Assembly (NCBI GenBank): GCA_036497945.1
Contig: DASXIN010000158.1
Span: forward strand, 42,326-106,325
Source of the DNA: RYN-230 sp036497945
Lineage (GTDB): Bacteria; Actinomycetota; Actinomycetes; Streptosporangiales; Streptosporangiaceae
DNA length: 64,000 nt
Direction: 5' to 3'
The notes beneath the pieces are model-generated. The model had not been told where the DNA came from. It saw only the letters and a list, made by a program, of their open reading frames with translations, and did not search any database. Within the stretch, counting starts at the first letter, position 1. Each line of letters begins with the position of its first letter. Positions 26,101 to 32,363 of this stretch are shown here, piece by piece. The translations under genes and the position numbers were made by a program.

Positions 26101-27835
26101 CCCAGATGAGCGGGACGAACGCGGTGGCGATGGCCAGGAACAGGCCGGTGGCCCAGGCGGCCCGCCGGGCCCGCCGCCCGGCGGCGGTGAAGATCCGCGC
26201 GGCCAGCATGCCGATCAGCGGGATCAGCGCGAACACCACGGCGGCCCCGAACCGGCCGGCCGCCACCGCGCCGATGCCCACCGGCAGCAGCGCGTAGGCC
26301 GCCCCGGCCCAGACCCGGGCCCACACCGACGTGGTGATCCGGCGGGCCGCGAAGTAGGCGGTCAGCCCGGCCAGCGGCACGCAGCCGATCAGCATGACGT
26401 CGATGGCCAGCCACGGCTTGCCGGCGAGCCCCGTGGCCAGCAAGGCGATCAGCGCCACGTACGGCGGGGTGCTGCTGGCCGAGCCGATGCCCACCGGGTG
26501 GAAGCTCTGCAGGTACTCGTGCCATAGCCCGGACACGCCGCCGAACGCCGGGGTGAGTGCCCCGCCGGTCAGCGTGCCCGCGGTGATCAGCGACCGCTCC
26601 GCGGCCACGGTGATCGCGGTCAGCGCGACGAACAGCAGCACCCCGGGATTGGTCAGGATGCGCTGCGCGAACCCGGTGTCGGTGAGCAGGTACTCATCTT
26701 CGTCGGGGTCGTCGGTGGCGTGGTGGCTGCCCCTGGTGTCGATCTGGGTCGAGGTGTAGAACACGCTGGCCGCGAACTCAGCCAGCCGCCGGAACGAGTG
26801 ACCGGGCGGCAGCTCACTGCGCAGCTTGCCGTACGCGGCGCGCCGCCCGCGGGCGCGCCGCCGCCGCGCGCCGAGCAGCCGCAGCGGATGGGCCAGCACC
26901 GAGCCGACGCCGGCGAACTCGTCGAAGGCCGCCCGTGGCCGCTTGGCCAGCAGGAAGAACATCGTGCGCAGCGCGGACAGCACCAGGTTGCCGGCCAGCG
27001 CGGACAGCGCGGGTCGCAACGGCAGGTTGCCGAGCAGGGTCAGCAGCGCGTTGTGCCGGTCCATCCGGCGCGGCCGGGGCGCGGCCGAGGGAGCCCGCCG
27101 GTTCCGCGCGGTGGCTTCCAGGTGGTAGACCACGGCGTCGGTGACCACCCGGACCCGGTGCCCGGCCGCGTGCACCCGCCAGCAGAAGTCCACGTCGTCG
27201 CGGAGCAGCGGCATGGCCGTGTCGAACCCGCCGAGCTGATCCCAGACGTCCCGGCGGACCAGCAGGCCGGCGCTGCCCACGGACAGCACGTCGCGGTCCC
27301 CGTCGTGCTGGCCCTGGTCCACTTCACGCGGCTCGATGTTGGTGATCCGGCGGCCCACCGTGTCGATGGTCACGCCGGTCTCGAGCAGCACCCGGCGGTC
27401 CGACCAGTCCATCACCTTGGGGCCGAGCACCGCCGCGGAGCGCACCTCGGCCGCGCCGCGCAGCAACTGCTCCAGCGCGTCGCGCTCCGGCTCGCTGTCG
27501 TCGTGCAGCAGCCAGATCCACTCGGCACGCTCGCCGGACGGCAGCCCGGCCGGCCCGGGCACGTTGGTGTTGGCCGCCCGGTGCCGCAGCGCCTGGGCCA
27601 CCGCGGCGCCGTAGCCGGTCCGCCGGTCCATGCCGAACACGACAGAGCGGCCGAGCAGCTCGGCCAGCACGGCCCCGCTGCGGTCCCGGCTGCCGGTGTC
27701 CACCGCGACTACCCGCTGTACCGGCCTGGTCTGGCCGAGCAACGCCTCCGCGATGCGCGGCAGCCACGCGGCGCCATCATGGGCAACGATCACCGCGGTA
27801 ACGACGTGCTGGCCCTGCGGGTTAGTTGACGACAC
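23111..27835 (-). CDS. Giant GT2 glycosyltransferase/membrane protein with repetitive tail
   Basis: 1574 residues, GTG start. Residues 1-~290 are a GT-A family-2 domain: VTAVIVAHDGAAWLPRIAEAL, acidic HDDSEPE, RDDVDFCWR and a C-terminal basic region. About 395-790 contains many membrane segments, 800-990 an extracytoplasmic domain, with another TM near 1000-1020 (LIVALEVLAVLVVAVLAL). The last ~550 residues are low complexity: arginine-rich RERGREGS repeats, an Ala-rich part, then 11 copies of a YPDESSGGYPA-type unit and Gly/Pro/Tyr-rich sequence. Family members exist in many actinobacteria beside whiB and DUF5719 and are presumed to transfer sugars to a lipid or wall polymer. The repeat tail is far longer than usual. 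Confidence 0.85.
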   Translation of the reverse strand: MSSTNPQGQHVVTAVIVAHDGAAWLPRIAEALLGQTRPVQRVVAVDTGSRDRSGAVLAELLGRSVVFGMDRRTGYGAAVAQALRHRAANTNVPGPAGLPSGERAEWIWLLHDDSEPERDALEQLLRGAAEVRSAAVLGPKVMDWSDRRVLLETGVTIDTVGRRITNIEPREVDQGQHDGDRDVLSVGSAGLLVRRDVWDQLGGFDTAMPLLRDDVDFCWRVHAAGHRVRVVTDAVVYHLEATARNRRAPSAAPRPRRMDRHNALLTLLGNLPLRPALSALAGNLVLSALRTMFFLLAKRPRAAFDEFAGVGSVLAHPLRLLGARRRRARGRRAAYGKLRSELPPGHSFRRLAEFAASVFYTSTQIDTRGSHHATDDPDEDEYLLTDTGFAQRILTNPGVLLFVALTAITVAAERSLITAGTLTGGALTPAFGGVSGLWHEYLQSFHPVGIGSASSTPPYVALIALLATGLAGKPWLAIDVMLIGCVPLAGLTAYFAARRITTSVWARVWAGAAYALLPVGIGAVAAGRFGAAVVFALIPLIGMLAARIFTAAGRRARRAAWATGLFLAIATAFVPLIWVVALAAALLAAVTLGRGRRDRRGTAINLGIALVTPPLLLLPWTVQLVSRPALLFLEAGQKVPGLAVAGLPARSLLLLSPGGPGLPPYWVTGGLALAALAALLLTARRSLVLAGWSVALLGLLIAVAASRVLVTPDGALRTVAAWPGIALAVAAAGLVLAVVVAADVLPGQLGEGRWRRPAGLGVLVLVVAAASAPLLAAGEWLTSGVRGPVTASSGPVLPAFVSVSADTGQRLRTLVLRPGAGGVTFEVLRDSDPLIGATDLSQPPAGQQALDSTVSTLVAPSGGDAQDQGKALAALGIGYVLLPGPVNATLAGTLNDVAALRPVSKTGAFQLWRVADTTAQARVIEPDGTVVPVPSGQVGVSGAAAPRSGGTLVLAEPSGGWSATLNGAALQSVAPVDGWAQAFRLPSGGGTLNVSHSQLGRDLIVALEVLAVLVVAVLALPGTRVPAESGAAAAAPAEPAGRRERGREGSRERGREGSRERGRDGSRERRDGGRERREGGRRRPADAPVAAMAAGPVEPAAAARAAGADAGQTTTVLASAASGAASAAASAEAEAGAASGRAGSRARASTGLLGRGAASRAMAAGRGGHAAAPAAAAAGGADPAGPERAEGDGRSKRRRFRRGGKPAEASTPDQVPGGSRARSGRAADQSAPRQPAAADRYPAQPGRRYPDESSGGYPARDYPDESSGGYPARPRYLDESSGGYPARPSAGYPDESSGGYPARPRYSDESGGGYPAQPGRGYPDESSGGYPAQPGRGYPDESSGGYPAWPGAGYPDESSGGYPARPSREYPDESSGGYPSGGRYPGESSGGYPARSGRGYPDESSGGYPAETGRGYPAGSGGQYPGADRGGYPGDTGYRGAGYPEGGRRVSRGRLPGDDDMLPPPRRGAPGGTPPGGRDRTGSGGYPDAGHRGGDYPDPGYFGRGHPGAGDELAPLPPSPPAGGTGRRGRRDTGGYPGGEGYPDEGGYPETGRPDDVPAAWGGEAPDEPGEAEW
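23600..24110. repeat. Eleven-copy YPDESSGGYPA coding repeat
   Basis: Tandem imperfect units of about 39-48 bp inside the GT gene encode YPDESSGGYPARP, YPDESSGGYPAQPGRG and variants (D to G, P to L or S, spacer of 2-5 residues). Eleven units can be counted in the translation. Codon choices differ between copies, so the peptide rather than the DNA is conserved, pointing to selection for a repetitive cytoplasmic tail. Confidence 0.85.
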
Positions 27836-28048
27836 GAGTCCGTTTGCTGCTCAGGATGACCGCCCGCCCGGCGCCGCATGACGGCCCGCTCGGCTCCGGC
27901 AGGCGCGGGTACGCGGTGAACAATACGCGAACCGATGCCGGCCAGGCAGGCACTCTGGGCGCTTCCGTGCAGACCCCGGTGACCCGGGCAGTGACGCCCG
28001 CAGCGGCCATGCCACAGCTGACCTGCGGCCGGCCGTCAGAATGAAGCG

Positions 28049-28333
28049 CTAAATGGCTTCGCGCTTCATCCGGCGCCGTTCCCGCTCGGACAGACCGCCC
28101 CAGATGCCGAACCGCTCGTCGTGTTCGAGCGCGTACTCCAGGCATTCGGCCCGGACCTCACAACCGCGGCAGACCTTCTTCGCCTCCCGGGTAGAGCCGC
28201 CCTTCTCGGGGAAGAAGGCCTCCGGATCTGTCTGCGCGCATAGTGCGCGATCCTGCCAACCTACTTCCGCAGTGTCATCCACACCGATTCCGAACCCGCC
28301 GCCGGGCGCTAGCGCCACGATCACCTCGGCCAC
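28049..28333 (-). CDS. whiB2: WhiB-family iron-sulfur regulator (WhiB2/WhmD type)
   Basis: 94 residues from GTG 28333, preceded by the strong site AGGAGGT; the longer open frame is a shadow. Four cluster Cys: C32, C55, C58 and C64 (CRGCEVRAEC), the tryptophan turn GIWGG 76-80 and a basic tail RERRRMKREAI that contacts DNA. WhiB proteins bind a [4Fe-4S] cluster and act with the main sigma factor. Position (next to the large GT, divergent from fbiA) matches whiB2 (Rv3260c), which controls septation and division genes. Assignment to WhiB2 is by context and is probable. Confidence 0.9.
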   Translation of the reverse strand: MAEVIVALAPGGGFGIGVDDTAEVGWQDRALCAQTDPEAFFPEKGGSTREAKKVCRGCEVRAECLEYALEHDERFGIWGGLSERERRRMKREAI

Positions 28334-28399
28334 AGCGCACCTCCTACCCCTCGGTCCCCCACGCCCTCTCCCCCGGAGCGTGAGAACTACACGGTTGAA

Positions 28400-28429
28400 A
28401 TTACACCCGCGTGTCTTGCATCGCGTCAA
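28400..28429 (-). promoter_or_regulatory. Candidate whiB2 promoter
   Basis: On the minus strand, -35 TTGACG (28429-28424), 18-bp spacer, -10 TGTAAT (28405-28400), giving a start near 28393 and a leader of about 60 nt. It lies in the AT-richer centre of the divergent whiB2/fbiA spacer, so the same region must also hold the fbiA promoter. Confidence 0.6.
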
Positions 28430-28592
28430 GCTACATACGTGATAAAGCGCAAATGTTCTTGACCCTGATGACGGGAAAGTCCGCCGAGAATCCTGGGGTC
28501 CCAGGCCTGCGCGGGCCGGATTCCGGTACCTGGCGGCGGTTCCCGGGGGGCGCACCGACCGGGCCGCAGCGCGGGTTGCAAGACTGGCCGGC

Positions 28593-29534
28593 ATGCGCAT
28601 CACCGTGCCGGCAGGCGGAGTCGGGGCCGCGCGTTTCCTGCGCGGGCTCACCGCGGTGGCCCCGGACGCTCACATCACCGTCATCGGCAACACCGGCGAT
28701 GACATCACCCTGTTCGGCCTGCACGTCTCGCCCGACCTGGACACCGTCATGTACACCCTGGGCGGCGGGATCAGCGAGGAGCAGGGCTGGGGCCGGGCCG
28801 GGGACACGTTCGGCGTGCTGGCCGAGCTGGCTGCCTACCAGACCGGGCCGGACTGGTTCCAGCTCGGCGACAAGGACTTCGCCACGCACATCGCGCGGAC
28901 CAGCCTGCTGGCCGCGGGCCAGCCACTGTCCGCGGCCACCGCGGCGCTGTGCCAGCGCTGGCAGCCCGGGGTCACCCTGATCCCGATGTCCGACGACCCG
29001 GTGCAGACGCACGTCGCGCTGCCCGACGGCCAGGTGGTGCACTTCCAGGAGTGGTGGGTGCGGCTGCACGCCGCAGTCCCCGCCACGGCCATCCGGTTCG
29101 AGGGCGCGGCCCAGGCGGCGCCCGCGCCCGGTGTGCTGGACGCCATCGCCGCGGCCGACGTGGTGCTGTTCCCGCCGTCCAACCCGGTGGTGAGCATCGG
29201 CTCCATCCTGGCCGTGCCGGGCATCGCCGCGGCGCTGCGGGACAAGACCGTGGTCGGCGTGTCCCCGATCATCGGCGGCGCGCCGGTCCGCGGCATGGCC
29301 GACGCCTGCCTGGCCGCCATCGGCGTGCCGGCCACCGCGCGCGGGGTGGCCGCGCACTACGGCCCCGGCCTGCTGTCCGGCTGGCTGGTGGACGAGCAGG
29401 ACAAGGACGCCGTGGACGCGCCGGAACTGGCCGGGATCACGGTGCGCGCGCTGCCGCTGTACATGACCGATCCACCGGCCACGGCCGCGATCGCCCGGGC
29501 CGCCCTGGACCTGGCCGCGGAGCTGGCCCGATGA
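28593..29534 (+). CDS. fbiA: FbiA (CofD), LPPG/EPPG:Fo transferase
   Basis: Transfers the phospholactate/phosphoenolpyruvate moiety from a guanosine diphosphate donor to Fo, forming F420-0 or dehydro-F420-0. 313 residues, standard length. Family signatures: GGVGAARFLRGL at the N-terminus (nucleotide donor loop), NTGDDITLFGLHVSPDLDTVMY, LGDKDFATHI, and LFPPSNPVVSIGSILAVPGI. ATG at 28593. The stop overlaps fbiB (ATGA), the classic fbiAB operon (Rv3261-Rv3262). It is expressed from the AT-rich divergent region shared with whiB2. Confidence 0.96.
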   Translation: MRITVPAGGVGAARFLRGLTAVAPDAHITVIGNTGDDITLFGLHVSPDLDTVMYTLGGGISEEQGWGRAGDTFGVLAELAAYQTGPDWFQLGDKDFATHIARTSLLAAGQPLSAATAALCQRWQPGVTLIPMSDDPVQTHVALPDGQVVHFQEWWVRLHAAVPATAIRFEGAAQAAPAPGVLDAIAAADVVLFPPSNPVVSIGSILAVPGIAAALRDKTVVGVSPIIGGAPVRGMADACLAAIGVPATARGVAAHYGPGLLSGWLVDEQDKDAVDAPELAGITVRALPLYMTDPPATAAIARAALDLAAELAR

Positions 29535-30859
29535 CCGGGCACGAGCCGGCTGGCGCCGGCCCGGCACCGGCGTTGGGTAAATATGGTTTCGCGGTGACCG
29601 GCTTGACCGGCTTTCCCGAGGTCGGGGCCGGCGCGGACCTGGCCGGGCTGATCGCGGCGGCCGGGCCGGCGCTGGCCGACGGGGACATCGTGGTGATCAC
29701 CTCGAAGGTGGTCAGCAAGGCCGAGGGCCGGGTCATCCAGGCCGACCGGGACAAGGCCATCGAGGCGGAGACGGTCCGCGTGGTGGCGCAGCGCGGCCCG
29801 GCGCGCATCGTGCAGACCCGGCATGGCCTGGTGCTGGCCGCGGCCGGGGTGGACAACTCCAACCTGGCGCCGGGCATGGTGGCGCTGCTGCCCGAGGACC
29901 CGGACGGGTCGGCCCGGCGGATCCGCGCCGGGCTGCGCGACCGGCTGGGCGTCCAGGTCGGCGTGCTGATCACCGACACCCTGGGGCGGCCGTGGCGGAT
30001 CGGCCAGACGGACCAGGCCATCGGCGCGGCCGGGCTGCTGCCGGTGCGCGACTACCGGGGCGAGCCGGACACGTTCGGCACCCCGCTCGAGGTGACCATA
30101 GCCGCCGTGGCCGACGAGCTGGCGTCCGCCGCGGACCTGGTCAAGGGCAAGGTCAACGGCCTGCCGGTGGCCTTGATCCGCGGCCTGGCCGGGCTGGTCA
30201 CCGCGGACGACGGGCCGGGCGCGGCCGCGCTGATCAGGCCGGCCGACGAGGACCTGTTCCGGTACGGCGCGGCCGACGTACTGACCGCGCGGCGGACGGT
30301 CCGCGAGTTCACCGGCGACCCGGTGGACCTGGCCGCGGTGCGCGCCGCGATCGGGGCCGCGCTGACCGCGCCCGCGCCGCACCACTCCACACCGGTCCGG
30401 TTCGCGGTGCTGGCCTCGGCGGGGGTCCGGGCCAGGCTGCTGGATGACATGCTGGCCGCCTGGATCGCGGACCTGCGCGGCGACGGGTTCACCGAGGAGC
30501 AGATCGCCCGGCGGGTGCGCCGCGGCGAGCCGCTGCGCCGGGCGCCGCTGATCATCGTGCCGTGCCTGCTGACCGACGCCGCGCACACCTACCCCGACCA
30601 GCGGCGGAACGCGGCGGAACGGGAGATGTTCCTGGTCGCGGCCGGCGCCGCGGTGGAGAACCTGCTGGTCGCGCTGGCCGTGGCCGGGCTCGGCTCATGC
30701 TGGGTGTCGAGCACCATGTTCTGCCGCCCGGTGACCGCCGCCGCGCTGGGTCTGCCCGCCGGCTGGGAGCCGATGGGCGCCGTCGGGGTCGGCCACCCGG
30801 CCGCCCCGGCCCGGGACCGCCCCCCGCGTGACCCGGACGACTTCCTGATGCTGCTCTAA
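29531..30859 (+). CDS. fbiB: FbiB, F420:glutamate ligase with FMN-reductase domain
   Basis: 442 residues from ATG 29531 (ATGA overlap with fbiA). N-terminal ~250 residues are CofE-type gamma-glutamyl ligase: ADGDIVVITSKVVSKAEGRV, LGRPWRIGQTDQAIGAAGL and DELASAADLVKGKV. The C-terminal half is a nitroreductase-like FMN domain (RRTVREFTGDPVD, ... VAGLGSCWVSSTMF). In actinobacteria FbiB both extends the poly-glutamate tail and reduces dehydro-F420-0. The stop codon TAA overlaps the stop of the convergent DprE1-like gene (both contained within CTAA), so the two genes meet exactly. Confidence 0.96.
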   Translation: MTGHEPAGAGPAPALGKYGFAVTGLTGFPEVGAGADLAGLIAAAGPALADGDIVVITSKVVSKAEGRVIQADRDKAIEAETVRVVAQRGPARIVQTRHGLVLAAAGVDNSNLAPGMVALLPEDPDGSARRIRAGLRDRLGVQVGVLITDTLGRPWRIGQTDQAIGAAGLLPVRDYRGEPDTFGTPLEVTIAAVADELASAADLVKGKVNGLPVALIRGLAGLVTADDGPGAAALIRPADEDLFRYGAADVLTARRTVREFTGDPVDLAAVRAAIGAALTAPAPHHSTPVRFAVLASAGVRARLLDDMLAAWIADLRGDGFTEEQIARRVRRGEPLRRAPLIIVPCLLTDAAHTYPDQRRNAAEREMFLVAAGAAVENLLVALAVAGLGSCWVSSTMFCRPVTAAALGLPAGWEPMGAVGVGHPAAPARDRPPRDPDDFLMLL

Positions 30860-32256
30860 AGGCCGAGGCGGCGGGACAGGTCGGAGGCGAACAGGCCGGC
30901 CGGGTCGAGCTCCGACCGCAGCTTGCGGAACTCCTCCAGGCCCGGGTACATCTGCGCCAGCACTTCCGGCCGCACCCGGGAGTCCTTGGCCAGGTAGACC
31001 CGGCCGCCGGCGTCCAGCACCGCGCTGTCCAGCTGATCCAGCAGGCCATCCAGGCCCGGGGTGCGGGCGGGGAAGTCCAGCGCCAGCGTCCAGCCGGCCA
31101 GCGGGAAGGACAGCAATCCGGGGTCGGCCGGGCCGAACCGCTTGAGCACGGTCACGAACGACGGCGCGCGGGCCGCGCTGATCCGCTCCAGCGCCCGGCG
31201 GACCAGCTGCTCCTGGCCGAACGGAACGACGAACTGGTACTGCCGGAAACCAGCCGGGCCGTACACCCGGTTCCAGTTCCGGATCGCGTCCAGCGGGTGG
31301 AAGAACTGCCCGATGGTCTGGATCTGGGCGTCCAGCCGGCGCGGCGCCCGGCGGTAGTAGGCCTCGTTGGCCAGCCCGACCGTGCGGGAGTTCAGCAGCC
31401 CGCTGGGGAACACGGCCGGGGCGCTGAGCCGCCCGCCGGGCCGGAACACCAGCGGGTCCCGCTGGTCCCACGGGGCCAGGTCGCTGACCGCGGCGAAGTC
31501 CCCGCTGGTGATCACCGAGCGGCCCAGCTGCCCGCCCCGGGCCAGGCAGTCGGTCCAGGCCACCGTGTAGCCGTACCGGTCGTCCGTGGCGGCCAGGTAG
31601 GCCATCGTCTCGTCGATATCCCCGGTGCGCACCGTATCCACGGTGAGCCGGGACGTCTCAACCCTTTTTAGCTGAACGCCAGCCCGCAGGATGATGCCCG
31701 TCAGCCCCATGCCGCCTGCGGTGGCCCAGAACAGCGCCGGCTCGGCATCTGGGGTCACCCGGCGTTCCGAGCCGTCTGGCAGCAGCAGATCGAGCCAGGG
31801 CACGTGGCTGGCGAAGCTGCCTGCCCGGTGGTGGTTCTTGCCGTGCACGTCGGCGGCGATCGCGCCGCCGATGGTCACCTGCCGGGTGCCCGGGGAGACC
31901 GGCACGAACCAGCCGGCCGGCAGCCCGGCCACCATCAGCTGCTGCAGGCTGACCCCGGGCTGGCAGATAGCCAGCCCGCTGTCGGTGTCCAGGCTGATGA
32001 TCTGGTTCATCGACCGGGTGCCGATGACCAGGCCGCCGCCGTTCTGCGCCGCGTTGTTGTAGCTGCGGCCCAGGCCGCGGGCGATCACGCCGCGGCCCGC
32101 CGGGGCCGCTGTGCGCAGCAGCCCGGCGACCTGGCCGGGATCGGCCGGCTCGGCCAGTTGCGCGGTGGACGGCGCGATCCGGCCCCACCCGGTGAGCCGC
32201 GCGCTCCGGGTGGGCGGCGCGGCTGGCGTGGCAACCCGGTCAGCCATCCTGGTCAT
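30856..32256 (-). CDS. DprE1-like FAD-dependent oxidoreductase
   Basis: 466 residues from ATG 32256 (a second ATG at 32247 is equally possible). FAD-binding motifs of the VAO/DprE1 group: GRGVIARGLGRSYNNAAQNGG, PGTRQVTIGGAIAADVHGKNHH and AGSFASHV; C-terminal KDSRVRPEVLAQMYPGLEEF with the conserved Lys, and SELDPAGLFASDLSRRL. Closely resembles decaprenylphosphoryl-ribose oxidase, which with DprE2 makes decaprenylphosphoryl-arabinose. The residue at the benzothiazinone-target Cys position is Ala392 (GWTLALDF). No DprE2 gene is adjacent, so whether it serves arabinan synthesis or another polyprenyl sugar is open. Confidence 0.82.
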   Translation of the reverse strand: MTRMADRVATPAAPPTRSARLTGWGRIAPSTAQLAEPADPGQVAGLLRTAAPAGRGVIARGLGRSYNNAAQNGGGLVIGTRSMNQIISLDTDSGLAICQPGVSLQQLMVAGLPAGWFVPVSPGTRQVTIGGAIAADVHGKNHHRAGSFASHVPWLDLLLPDGSERRVTPDAEPALFWATAGGMGLTGIILRAGVQLKRVETSRLTVDTVRTGDIDETMAYLAATDDRYGYTVAWTDCLARGGQLGRSVITSGDFAAVSDLAPWDQRDPLVFRPGGRLSAPAVFPSGLLNSRTVGLANEAYYRRAPRRLDAQIQTIGQFFHPLDAIRNWNRVYGPAGFRQYQFVVPFGQEQLVRRALERISAARAPSFVTVLKRFGPADPGLLSFPLAGWTLALDFPARTPGLDGLLDQLDSAVLDAGGRVYLAKDSRVRPEVLAQMYPGLEEFRKLRSELDPAGLFASDLSRRLGL

Positions 32257-32363
32257 CCCCTTTCCGCGGCGAACTGGGCCACCGCAGCATACGGCCGGCC
32301 ACCGCAGCATCATGCCCGCTGCCGCCGCCCCATGTGCCCGCTACGGCGTCACCAGCGCGCCAG

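Noticed and set aside
28949..29530. Long upstream extension of the fbiB frame
   Set aside because: Overlaps fbiA entirely and is low-complexity; the ATG at 29531 with ATGA overlap gives the full family protein.
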